Shown: positions 1 to 9,743 of the stretch, piece after piece
Layout of the letters: the number at the start of each line of letters is the position of its first letter
How positions within the stretch are numbered: position 1 is the first letter of the stretch
NCBI GenBank assembly: GCA_021770755.1
Contig: JAETQI010000015.1
Coordinates: 22,140 to 86,139 of the forward strand
Reading direction: 5' to 3'
Origin: Lachnospiraceae bacterium
GTDB lineage: Bacteria > Bacillota > Clostridia > Lachnospirales > Lachnospiraceae
Length of the DNA: 64,000 nt
Translations under genes and position numbers: made by a program
The notes under the pieces: model-generated
Told to the model about the DNA's origin: nothing
The model's database searches: none
The model's input: only the letters and a program-made list of their open reading frames with translations

Positions 1-2011
1 CCATCGTACCGAGCGTCAGCGCGCCGTTGAGCATGAACTTCATGTTGCCTGTCCCGCTTGCCTCCTTGGAAGCCGTGGAGATCTGCTCGGAGATATCTGC
101 CGCCGCAAAGATCAGCTCTGCGTTGGACACCCTGTAGTCTTCTATAAATACAACCTTGATGCGGTTCTTGACGATCGGATCGTTGTTTACCTTGTCCGCC
201 ACCGCATTGATCAGCTTGATGGTCAGTTTCGCGTTCTTGTAGCCTGCTGCCGCCTTCGCGCCAAAGATAAATGTCCTTGGATAGAGCTCCATCGAAGGGT
301 TCGCTTTCAGCTCATTGTACATATGCATCACATGAAGGATATTGAGCAACTGCCTCTTGTACTCGTGAAGCCGCTTAACCTGCACGTCAAAGATCGAATC
401 GGGATCTACCGTGACGCCGTTGTGCTCCTTGATATATTTTGCCAAGCGCACTTTGTTCTTGTGCTTGATCTCCATAAACTCCTTCTGTGCCACGGGGTCA
501 TCCACATATTTTGCGATGCCGTCGATCACGGGAAGGTCTACGATCCAGTCCTCGCCCACCTTGTCTGTCACCCAGTCTGCAAGCAGCGGATTGGCATGGA
601 GCAGGAAACGTCTCTGTGTGATGCCGTTGGTCTTGTTGTTGAACTTGTGCGGGAACATCTCGTAGAAGTCCTTGAGCTCCTGATTCTTGAGGATCTCTGT
701 GTGGAGTCTTGCAACGCCGTTCACGCTGTAGCCTGCAACGATCGCCATGTGTGCCATCTTGACCTGGCCGTCCGCGATGATCGCCATCTTCTTGATCTTA
801 TCCGCAGGCTCCGGATATCTGTTCACGATGTCGAGCAGGAATCTGCGGTTGATCTCCTCGATGATCTGATAGATCCTCGGAAGCAGTCTCTGGAACAGAT
901 CCACCGGCCACTTCTCAAGCGCTTCCGCCATGATCGTATGGTTCGTATATGCGCAGGTCTTTGTCGTGATCTCCCACGCCTCATCCCACTCCAGATGATA
1001 ATCGTCGAGCAGGATCCGCATCAGCTCTGCGATCGCCACTGTCGGGTGCGTATCATTTAACTGGAACGTCACCTTCTCATGGAATCTATGAATATCGTCA
1101 TGCTTTGACATGTACTTCTCGATCGCGGTCTGCACGGAGGCCGAGATGAAGAAATACTGCTGTTTTAAGCGGAGTTCCTTACCGGAAATGTGATTGTCGT
1201 TCGGATAAAGAACCTCGACGATATTTCTGGCAAGATTCGTCTGCTCCACAGCCTTCTGGTAATCACCCTTATCAAAAGAGTCGAGACTAAAGCAGTCCAT
1301 CGGCTCTGCATCCCAGATCCTGAGCGTGTTCACGATGCCGTTGCCGTATCCGACAACCGGAAGGTCATACGGCACTGCCTTGACGGACTGGTAATTCTCC
1401 TGATACCAGATCAGCCTGCCGTCCTCTTCCCTGCACGCCACGTTGCCGCCGAATTTGATCACTTTTGTATATTCAGGACGTCTCAGCTCAAACGGGTTGC
1501 CGTCCCTGAGCCAGTCGTCGGGTACTTCCCGCTGGAATCCGTCCCGGATCTGCTGCTTGAACATACCATAACGGTAACGGATACCGCAGCCGTATGCGGA
1601 GTAGCCAAGTGTAGCGAGCGAGTCGAGGAAACATGCTGCAAGCCGTCCCAGACCGCCGTTTCCGAGCGCTGCATCCGGCTCCTGGTCCTCGATCACATTG
1701 ATATCCAGTCCAAGCTCCTCCAAAGCTTCTGAAAATTCCTTGTATGCCATCAGGTTGATCATGTTGTTGCCGAGCGCGCGCCCCATCAGAAACTCCATGG
1801 ACATATAGTACACGGTCTTGGGATCCTTCTCGTCATAAGCCTCCTGTGTCTTGAGCCAGTGATCCACAATGTTGTCCTTCACAGCAAAAGCTACCGCCTG
1901 AAAGATCTGCTGCTCCGTAGCTTCCTCCAAAGTCTTTCTATACAATGTCTTTACATTGTACAAAACGCTTCTCTTAAACATTTCTTTGTCAATAATTGGC
2001 TTTTTTGGCAT
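1..2011 (-). CDS. glgP: Glycogen/starch phosphorylase, 3' end outside window
   Basis: The minus-strand frame gives about 670 residues of a GT35 alpha-glucan phosphorylase (usual length about 800-830), which releases glucose-1-phosphate from glycogen or starch in the cytoplasm. The N-terminal half has the family blocks YYMSMEFLMGR, NMINL, EPDAALGNGGLGRLAACFLDS and HTNHTIMAEALEKW. Near the window edge EASGTGNMKFMLNGALT carries the lysine that binds pyridoxal phosphate. The start at 2011 (MPKKPIIDKEMF) follows an AGGAGA Shine-Dalgarno site. The gene is cut by the window edge, not broken; about 150 C-terminal residues are missing from view. It is monocistronic as far as can be seen, with its own promoter at 2136-2164. 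Confidence 0.96.
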   Translation of the reverse strand, partial: MPKKPIIDKEMFKRSVLYNVKTLYRKTLEEATEQQIFQAVAFAVKDNIVDHWLKTQEAYDEKDPKTVYYMSMEFLMGRALGNNMINLMAYKEFSEALEELGLDINVIEDQEPDAALGNGGLGRLAACFLDSLATLGYSAYGCGIRYRYGMFKQQIRDGFQREVPDDWLRDGNPFELRRPEYTKVIKFGGNVACREEDGRLIWYQENYQSVKAVPYDLPVVGYGNGIVNTLRIWDAEPMDCFSLDSFDKGDYQKAVEQTNLARNIVEVLYPNDNHISGKELRLKQQYFFISASVQTAIEKYMSKHDDIHRFHEKVTFQLNDTHPTVAIAELMRILLDDYHLEWDEAWEITTKTCAYTNHTIMAEALEKWPVDLFQRLLPRIYQIIEEINRRFLLDIVNRYPEPADKIKKMAIIADGQVKMAHMAIVAGYSVNGVARLHTEILKNQELKDFYEMFPHKFNNKTNGITQRRFLLHANPLLADWVTDKVGEDWIVDLPVIDGIAKYVDDPVAQKEFMEIKHKNKVRLAKYIKEHNGVTVDPDSIFDVQVKRLHEYKRQLLNILHVMHMYNELKANPSMELYPRTFIFGAKAAAGYKNAKLTIKLINAVADKVNNDPIVKNRIKVVFIEDYRVSNAELIFAAADISEQISTASKEASGTGNMKFMLNGALTLGTM

Positions 2012-2135
2012 TTCGTTTTCTCTCCTTTTGTCCTGTGCCCTGTTTCTTAAAAGTATATCGTTTACTCCAAGGATTTTGAACACGTGATTTTTTAGATTGC
2101 TGCTATTTTTTAACAATTCTGCTTTCATTCTTCAT

Positions 2136-2164
2136 ATTATAGCATACTATGTCAAATGTTTAAA
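2136..2164 (-). promoter_or_regulatory. Sigma-A promoter for glgP
   Basis: On the minus strand TTTAAA, 17 nt, TATAAT preceded by TGC (extended -10). It overlaps the stop codon of the upstream 412-residue gene and leaves an untranslated leader of about 120 nt before glgP. Confidence 0.6.
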
Positions 2165-3390
2165 TATTTAATTTCATTTTCTTCTTCATTTTCTTCTTTT
2201 TCTTCGGCTTTTTCCGCCGCGATCTCCTCCGCCTTTTCCTGCACTTCCTCCTCGTCTGTGCGGGATCCGGCATCGTTGCGCTCATCGATCGCCTCCTGGA
2301 CTCTCTCCTCCAGTTCCCCAGACGCCTTGTCAAGCGCTCCCTGCGATACCTCGTTCAGCGCCGCCGCGGCACCCGCGTCCATGATCGCCTGCTTCGCACT
2401 GTCCACACCGTCGAGCGGGCTGACATCGATATGCTTCTGTTCCACTTCCCGCGCGTCCCGGATCTCCTGATGTCCCTTCCTTCTCAGATCCATCATCTCC
2501 CCGTAATTGGACGTCGTCATACTGTGCGCTCGCTCCATGTGCTCCGACACAAGCTGTTCCCGCTCCGCATCGCTAAGATCTGTCCTGCCAAGTGCCTCCG
2601 CCGCCAGATCAAGCTCTGTCTGCGCGTCGCGCATCATGCCGTCCGCCTCCGCCAGCTTGCCATAACCGCTCTTAAACATGCCGTCGATCATATTTTTCAC
2701 CTCGAGCTCCCGCTTTGCCGCGGAAGCGCCAAGTATCGACGCGGCTTCCTGATACGGATCCCCGACGCGGTTCCCGTCTGTATCCGCCGTATCTTTTTCT
2801 GTACCTGGATCCGGATCTTCGCCGCGCTCATCCTCCTCTTTCTCCTCAAGGCTCTTGAGCATCAGATACAGGTCGGCATTTTTCCGGTCGATCTCCTCCT
2901 GCTCTTTCGACGCACCGGCGGCGCTGCCTGCCGCATCCTTTATGCGCTGCTCGTTCTCCTCCTCCTGCCGCGCCTTGAGATCAAACAGACGGTTCAGCGC
3001 ATCCTGCTTGGCAGTGATCGTCTCCTTGTCCTCGCCTGCGGCGTTAGAGCGCCTGATCTCGCTCATCAGGCCCGAGATCTCGCCAAGCGTGTCGGACTGC
3101 TCTTTTCTGTTTGTCTCCGCCTGCCGCTGCTCCCTGAGCAGGAGCCGCTCTGTACCGGCTGCCGCAAAACTCTTTGGCTTCTCCGCATTCATCTGCGCGC
3201 TGAGCTTTCTGCCCTCGCCGGAGATCGTCACCACGCACTTCGCCCCGAATGCACTGCCCGCACCCAGCCCGGTAGCGCCTGCGCGGAGCCTGCTGCCGCT
3301 TCCGATCCGCATGCCGGACCTGCCCATACCTGCGTGAAATCCATTTCCAACATATGCCATACGCGCATTGATATTCGTATTGATATTCAT
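2152..3390 (-). CDS. Glu/Ala-rich coiled-coil protein of unknown function
   Basis: A 412-residue protein I do not recognise. The first 45 residues are Gly/Ala/Arg-rich and low in complexity. A short VVTISGEGRKLSAQM block follows, and the rest is highly charged and probably helical or coiled-coil, ending in a Glu/Lys-rich tail (EEIAAEKAEEKEENEEENE). There is no signal peptide or membrane segment. The start at 3390 has a GAGG site about 9 nt upstream. It sits 24 bp after pncB on the same strand and is probably co-transcribed with it. The composition and the ISxEG-type motif resemble the 384-residue protein at 55059-56213, so the two may be distant paralogues. Function is not inferable. Confidence 0.75.
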   Translation of the reverse strand: MNINTNINARMAYVGNGFHAGMGRSGMRIGSGSRLRAGATGLGAGSAFGAKCVVTISGEGRKLSAQMNAEKPKSFAAAGTERLLLREQRQAETNRKEQSDTLGEISGLMSEIRRSNAAGEDKETITAKQDALNRLFDLKARQEEENEQRIKDAAGSAAGASKEQEEIDRKNADLYLMLKSLEEKEEDERGEDPDPGTEKDTADTDGNRVGDPYQEAASILGASAAKRELEVKNMIDGMFKSGYGKLAEADGMMRDAQTELDLAAEALGRTDLSDAEREQLVSEHMERAHSMTTSNYGEMMDLRRKGHQEIRDAREVEQKHIDVSPLDGVDSAKQAIMDAGAAAALNEVSQGALDKASGELEERVQEAIDERNDAGSRTDEEEVQEKAEEIAAEKAEEKEENEEENEIKYLNI

Positions 3391-3414
3391 ATTCGCATCC
3401 TCACTTTCCTTGTG

Positions 3415-4896
3415 TCAGCCCGTCGCCTTTCCTTTTTCGTGCAGGAGACTCATCTTCAGGTCATAATAATCGGGCGTCATATCCATATAGTGCACATGCG
3501 GATTGTTGAACCGCTGTTCCTCCTCCCAGATCTCCTCGCCAAGCTGCCGCTTGACATACGACCGGATCTCCTCGAGTGCCGGAAGCTCGTACACTCTCTT
3601 GCCTTTTTCAAACACTTTTACCTGCAGCGGTTTTGCCGTGCAGTTCACAAATTTCAGATTTCTCCACGGCATCTGCGGATCGACAAACCGGTATTCACCG
3701 CTCATATCGATCTGCTCATCCGCCTTCGCGATCAGATCCGCCTTCGCCTTGCCGTTCTGGTCGTAGATCCGGTAGACCTTTTTCAGCCCGGGGTTCGTGA
3801 TCTTCTCCACGGTGCCGGAGATCTTGATGCGCGGCTCAAACACGCCGTCCTCCTCGACTGCCGCGATCTTGTACACTGCGCCGAGCAGTGCCAGCGTGTC
3901 GTCGGAATAGTCGCTTGTCGCGCCTGTGATCAGTCTCTCGCCCACACCGTAGCCGTCAATGCACGCCTTCTGAATATTCAGGGACGAGATCGTGTGCTCG
4001 TCGAGACTGTTCGAGACGATGATCTTACAGTCTGTGAGTCCCTCCTCATCGAGCATCCTGCGCACCTTCGACGACTGGTATGCCAGGTCGCCGCTGTCGA
4101 TACGGACACCTTTGAGCCGTTTGCCCATGGGCTCAAGCACCTCGTGCGCCACGCGTACCGCGTTGGGAATCCCCGACTGGATCGTGTCGTAGGTGTCGAC
4201 CAGCAGCACCGTATTATCCGGATAATTGACTGCATAGTTCTTAAACGCCTCGAACTCATCCTCGTAGTACATCACCCAGCTATGCGCCATCGTACCGCTC
4301 ACGGGAATGCCGAACATCTGCCCCGCAAGCACGGTCGCCGTCCCCGCCGCACCGCCGATGTAGGACGCGCGCGCGCCGTACACTGCCGCGTCCATGTTGT
4401 GCGCGCGCCTTGCGCCGAAATCCGACACCATTTTGCCCTCCGCCGCCCGCACGATGCGCGCCGTCTTGGTCGCCACCAGCGACTGGTGGTTGATCTGTGT
4501 CAGGATCGCCGTCTCGACAAGCTGTGCGTCGATCAGCGGCGCGACCACCGTGATGACCGGCTCGTTGGGATACATGATCGTCCCCTCGGGAAACGCGTAG
4601 ATGTCCCCCCGGAACTGAAATTCTTTCAGATAATTCAAAAAAGCCTCCGTGAACGTGTCCAGCGACCGCAGATACGCGATGTCGTCATCGGAAAAATGCA
4701 GGTTCTCCACATATTCCACGACCTGCTCTAACCCCGCAAAGATCGTAAATCCGCCCCTGTCGGGATTTTTCCTGTAAAACACGTCAAATGCTACCCTTGT
4801 CTCCATATCACCGTCATTAAAATAACCGTTTGCCATAGTCAGCTCATACAGATCCATGACCATGGTCAGATTCCTTTGATCCGCCTGCTTTATCAT
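3415..4896 (-). CDS. pncB: Nicotinate phosphoribosyltransferase
   Basis: A 493-residue NAPRTase, converting nicotinate and PRPP to nicotinate mononucleotide in the NAD salvage (Preiss-Handler) pathway. Family features are the N-terminal TMVMDLYELTMANGYF, GTMAHSWVM near residues 201-209 (contains the histidine phosphorylated during catalysis in this family), GVRIDSGDLAYQSSKVRRML near 263-282, IIVSNSLDEHTI, and GVGERLITG. Length is normal. The start has an AAAGGAT site about 8 nt upstream. The coiled-coil gene follows after 24 bp. Confidence 0.96.
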   Translation of the reverse strand: MIKQADQRNLTMVMDLYELTMANGYFNDGDMETRVAFDVFYRKNPDRGGFTIFAGLEQVVEYVENLHFSDDDIAYLRSLDTFTEAFLNYLKEFQFRGDIYAFPEGTIMYPNEPVITVVAPLIDAQLVETAILTQINHQSLVATKTARIVRAAEGKMVSDFGARRAHNMDAAVYGARASYIGGAAGTATVLAGQMFGIPVSGTMAHSWVMYYEDEFEAFKNYAVNYPDNTVLLVDTYDTIQSGIPNAVRVAHEVLEPMGKRLKGVRIDSGDLAYQSSKVRRMLDEEGLTDCKIIVSNSLDEHTISSLNIQKACIDGYGVGERLITGATSDYSDDTLALLGAVYKIAAVEEDGVFEPRIKISGTVEKITNPGLKKVYRIYDQNGKAKADLIAKADEQIDMSGEYRFVDPQMPWRNLKFVNCTAKPLQVKVFEKGKRVYELPALEEIRSYVKRQLGEEIWEEEQRFNNPHVHYMDMTPDYYDLKMSLLHEKGKATG

Positions 4897-4937
4897 ATCG
4901 GTATATCCTTTCTACCCTATATTAAATACTTATCTCT

Positions 4938-4967
4938 ATCATATGCCTTTTGCATATCAGTTGGCAA
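4938..4967 (-). promoter_or_regulatory. Candidate promoter for pncB
   Basis: Minus strand TTGCCA, 18 nt, TATGAT, about 40 nt upstream of the pncB start. No riboswitch-like structure was seen between it and the gene. Confidence 0.45.
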
Positions 4968-5011
4968 GAAAATTCTCTGAAAAATTTGAAGTCCGCCGAT
5001 GTCTTTGCTCT

Positions 5012-5040
5012 TGCACCCCCTATCCAAATGTGGTATGCTA
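5012..5040 (+). promoter_or_regulatory. Sigma-A-type promoter for the flagellin gene
   Basis: TTGCAC, 17 nt, TATGCT with an upstream TGG (extended -10). The predicted transcript starts near 5047. A good sigma-28 (FliA) site was looked for and not found; only GCCGATGT near 4996 resembles its -10 and no matching -35 is present. Confidence 0.55.
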
Positions 5041-5092
5041 AAGTTGTAAAAGTAGGTACATACTTCAAAATCACAGGAAAGGGGGAATATTT

Positions 5093-6241
5093 ATGCGAAT
5101 ATCGCCTATGTCTTATATCGCAAGACAAAATAACCGCAACTTAGGGCGCTCTTTCCAGAAGCTCGCCAGCGGAAAACGGATCAACTCCGCCGCAGACGAT
5201 GCCGCGGGACTTGCGATCGCCCAGAAGCTTCTAAAGCAGACAAACGGTTTGAGTGCAGGCGTATACAACGCACGGACTTCCCAGAATATGATCAATGTCG
5301 CGGAGGGCGCGCTGGGTTCGGTTTCCGACATGCTCCAGCGTGTGAACGAACTCAGCGTACAGGCCGCCAACGGCACAAACTCCTCTTCGGACAGAGGTGC
5401 CATCCAGGCTGAGATCGACCAGCTTACCCAGGAGATCGACCGCGTGTCGGCAACCACCAAGTTTAACGAGACCTACCTGTTAAAAGGCGGCTCCGGCAGA
5501 AGCTCTGTCCCTGTGAGCGCGCGCGATGCAGGCATCGAGGGCACGCTGACACAGAACGCGTCGACAGCCACTTTCACGATGGATGCCTTAAAGATCGGGG
5601 ATAAGATCAAGATCGGCGGGACAGACTTCACGATCGGCGACAAGGACGACGACACGAATCCCAATCTGATCACCGCGGACACGGCATACTCCAAGATCCA
5701 GGAGCAGCTTGCAGCCGCAAGCAGCGTGGGCGCCACGACAGCCGCGACCGTATCCGCTGCGACCGTGGATCCAAACGATCCGTCAAAGGTGCAGTTCTCG
5801 ATTAACAAGGGCAGTGTTGACCGGGCTGACAGCTTCTCAACCGCACTCCAGGTAGGCGCTGAGTCCGATATGTCCAACAAGGTCAATGTCAGTATCGATG
5901 CGCTCAATGCAGCGGGAATCGGTATCAAGGGACTCAACGTGACCGACAAGACCGGAATGGGCGCCACCAATGCCCTTGACGCCGTCGCTGACGCGCTGGC
6001 AAAGGTGTCCGCACAGCGCTCGTCACTCGGCGCTGCTTCCAACAGGTTAGACCACTCGATCGCCTACGGCAACAACGCGGTATACAACCTGACGGCATCA
6101 CACAGCCGCATCGAGGATACCGAGTACGGAAAGTACGTGACAGATCTCAAGAAAAACCAGCTTCTGAACACTTACAGCATCATGATGCAGCGCAAGTACA
6201 TGGAGAATCAGAGCGGACGTGTAAAACAGTTTTTTAACTGA
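5093..6241 (+). CDS. fliC: Flagellin (divergent, orphan)
   Basis: A 382-residue flagellin, the exported filament subunit. The N-terminal D0/D1 region (about 1-140) is clear: LGRSFQKLASGKRINSAADDAAGLAIAQKL, QTxxGLSAGVYNARTSQNMINVAEGAL, and LTQEIDRVSATTKFN. The central 150 residues are variable. The C-terminal D1 (about 285-382) has RSSLGAASNRLDHSIAYGNNA, but the last residues (MMQRKYMENQSGRVKQFFN) depart from the usual NxxxxxVLSLLR end. The start follows a GGGGGAAT site. There are no other flagellar structural genes in the window. A FliB-like flagellin lysine methylase lies at 48964-50034. Confidence 0.92.
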   Translation: MRISPMSYIARQNNRNLGRSFQKLASGKRINSAADDAAGLAIAQKLLKQTNGLSAGVYNARTSQNMINVAEGALGSVSDMLQRVNELSVQAANGTNSSSDRGAIQAEIDQLTQEIDRVSATTKFNETYLLKGGSGRSSVPVSARDAGIEGTLTQNASTATFTMDALKIGDKIKIGGTDFTIGDKDDDTNPNLITADTAYSKIQEQLAAASSVGATTAATVSAATVDPNDPSKVQFSINKGSVDRADSFSTALQVGAESDMSNKVNVSIDALNAAGIGIKGLNVTDKTGMGATNALDAVADALAKVSAQRSSLGAASNRLDHSIAYGNNAVYNLTASHSRIEDTEYGKYVTDLKKNQLLNTYSIMMQRKYMENQSGRVKQFFN

Positions 6242-6258
6242 CGTACACCAGAACACTG

Positions 6259-6286
6259 AAAAAGGAACCGATACGGTTCCTTTTTT
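6259..6286. terminator. Bidirectional terminator between flagellin and glpK
   Basis: AAAAAGGAACC, 5-nt loop, GGTTCCTTTTT. The stem is flanked by A and T runs, so it can end both the flagellin transcript (+) and the glpK transcript (-). Confidence 0.85.
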
Positions 6287-6294
6287 GATGCTGG

Positions 6295-7863
<1,569 letters not shown>

Positions 7864-7906
7864 TTAGCGCGAAACAGCCCTTGCTGTGAGCGGCTGGAAG
7901 TTCTTC

Positions 7907-9466
7907 TTATACTATAGCCTTTAGGAAATGCGCCGACTGCTCCATCCCCGCCAACTGGTCCAGATCCCCGAAGTGCTCGATCGACAGATAACCGCGGTAA
8001 TCTGCCTCCTTCAGCTTTCTGACTAGCTGCGCGACCGGAATATATCCGCTTCCTGTCGGAACGGATTTCAGGCCGTTGCCCTCGCTCCCCCTGTCCTTGC
8101 AGTGCACATGGACGATATATTTTTTCAAAAGCTCATATGCCTCCATCACATTCTCGTAGGCGAACGCAAAATTTCCCATGTCAAACGTACATTTCAGACC
8201 GTGGACATTTCTCATGAACCATAAAAGCTCGTTCATCCGCGAGCACGGCGATCTGCTGTCGTCAAAGTCCTCTAGCGTCACCTCCACCCCGAGCGGTCCT
8301 GCGTACCGCACAAGCTCTGCCAGCGCTTCCCGCATCGACTGGATGCACAGGTTTTGATCCATAAAACGCTCCACGGCAAAATAATCGCCGCTCACGCTGT
8401 GAAGCGCTTTTGCCTCCTCATCATCCAAAAATCCCGGCACGATCAGAACCTGCTTCACCCCCAGCTTATGCGCCATGTCGATCTGCTCTTTTCCGATGCG
8501 GATGTCGGAGCTGTTGCGCAGGTCGTAAAACTGATAGATGCTCGCCACTTCCATGTAATGATACCGCAGCGCCTCTTCGATCCGGTCGTAATCCGCACAG
8601 AGGCGTCTGTACTCGATATCAATGCCGCGTATGCCAAAATCACTGCAGGACTTCATGACCTGGTTGAGCGATCTGTCCCCTTTTGCCTGATTGACTGCCT
8701 GCAGGATATGATCGTAAAATACTGACAGCCGGATCGGGTTCCTGTATTCTTCCTCGAGCGTCACCTTCACCGCCGTGCAGTCGAGCGGCCGCTGCTGCCT
8801 TCCCGTCTCCGCACACCAGTATACCGCATTGGCGAGAATGCGCTGGATCTCCGGCATATGATAGATCGGATACTCCTCATGCCCCGGCTGGAAATAAAAG
8901 ATCCTGCCCCGCCCGCGCTGGAACGTACAGCCGCTACGGAACACCTCACCGCCCGCAAACCAGCCTGTAAAAACAACGTCGTCGGGTTTTGGAATGTCAA
9001 AGTACTCACCGTACATCTCCTCCACCGGAATGTCAAAATGCGCCGGGATCCCCTGCGCGACCGGGTGGCAGGGCGCTGTCGTAAACAGACGCTCACGATC
9101 CCCATGCCGCCAGCGCAGCGTCATGCCTGTCCCCATGAGCAGGCGCATGATCTTTGCCATGTGTGCCGAGTGGAGCGCGATCAGTCCCATGCCCTGCAGC
9201 ACATGGCGGTGCACGCGCTCCGCCACCTCATCGGAAAACGCATGATGCGCCATATGCCCCCAGTAGATCAGCACGTCCGTATCCGAGAGCACCTCCTCGG
9301 TCAGACCGTGCTCCGGCTCCTCCAAAGTCGCCGTGCGCACATACATATTCTTATCCTCTCCCAAAAAATCCGCGATGCATCCGTGGATCCCCTTCGGATA
9401 GACCGCCCTGACTTCCTCCTGCTGCTGCTCGTGCAGGTACTCATTCCATACCGTTACCCTGATCAT
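7907..9466 (-). CDS. ThuA-like domain fused to xylose-isomerase-like TIM barrel
   Basis: A 519-residue two-domain protein. Residues 1 to about 225 resemble ThuA/trehalose-utilisation proteins (class I glutamine-amidotransferase-like fold): [56 protein letters not shown]. Residues about 250-519 resemble the sugar-phosphate isomerase/epimerase (AP-endonuclease family 2) barrel: [49 protein letters not shown], with the E/D/H/E metal ligands of that barrel visible. ThuA proteins are linked to oxidation or isomerisation of disaccharides and often sit beside separate isomerase genes; here both are one chain. The start at 9466 follows GGAGGGG. The substrate is unknown. Confidence 0.85.
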   Translation of the reverse strand: MIRVTVWNEYLHEQQQEEVRAVYPKGIHGCIADFLGEDKNMYVRTATLEEPEHGLTEEVLSDTDVLIYWGHMAHHAFSDEVAERVHRHVLQGMGLIALHSAHMAKIMRLLMGTGMTLRWRHGDRERLFTTAPCHPVAQGIPAHFDIPVEEMYGEYFDIPKPDDVVFTGWFAGGEVFRSGCTFQRGRGRIFYFQPGHEEYPIYHMPEIQRILANAVYWCAETGRQQRPLDCTAVKVTLEEEYRNPIRLSVFYDHILQAVNQAKGDRSLNQVMKSCSDFGIRGIDIEYRRLCADYDRIEEALRYHYMEVASIYQFYDLRNSSDIRIGKEQIDMAHKLGVKQVLIVPGFLDDEEAKALHSVSGDYFAVERFMDQNLCIQSMREALAELVRYAGPLGVEVTLEDFDDSRSPCSRMNELLWFMRNVHGLKCTFDMGNFAFAYENVMEAYELLKKYIVHVHCKDRGSEGNGLKSVPTGSGYIPVAQLVRKLKEADYRGYLSIEHFGDLDQLAGMEQSAHFLKAIV

Positions 9467-9570
9467 TGTTCCCCTCCTGGTAAAACCCGTCATTTCACTA
9501 TAATTTGAGGCAAGAATACCACAAGGGCGGGATAATGTCTACCAAAATGTCAAAATTAATGCTAAAAATG

Positions 9571-9709
9571 GTAACAGTTCAGCCTTTGGCTTCCTGTTAC
9601 GGGCATCAAGCCATGCAAAATCGCTTCGCGATGGGCTTGATGCTTCTCAACCACTACATGTTCTTACGGACTTTGCAGCGTAGTGCAAAGTCCTAGGCTG
9701 AACTGTAAC
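9571..9709. mobile_element. 139-bp MITE-like element with 8-bp target duplication
   Basis: The terminal inverted repeats GTAACAGTTCAGCCT (9571-9585) and AGGCTGAACTGTAAC (9695-9709) match at 14 of 15 positions. The 8-bp direct repeat TAAAAATG flanks both sides (9563-9570 and 9710-9717). Two internal perfect 10-bp stem-loops are present: GCATCAAGCC/GGCTTGATGC (9603-9643) and GGACTTTGCA/TGCAAAGTCC (9668-9693). There is no coding potential. GTAA termini and 8-bp duplications are features of the IS66 family, so a non-autonomous IS66-type derivative is the likely identity (inference). Confidence 0.8.
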
Positions 9710-9743
9710 TAAAAATGTCACTATCCACGATTGCCTCCAGATC

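Noticed and set aside
2431..4731. A 766-codon plus-strand open frame opposite pncB and the coiled-coil gene
   Set aside because: It is the antisense of two clear genes, has His/Arg/Leu-rich shadow composition and no initiation site.
4985..5005. Possible sigma-28 promoter (GCCGATGT) before flagellin
   Set aside because: No TAAA-type -35 at the proper distance; the sigma-A-type promoter at 5012-5040 fits better.
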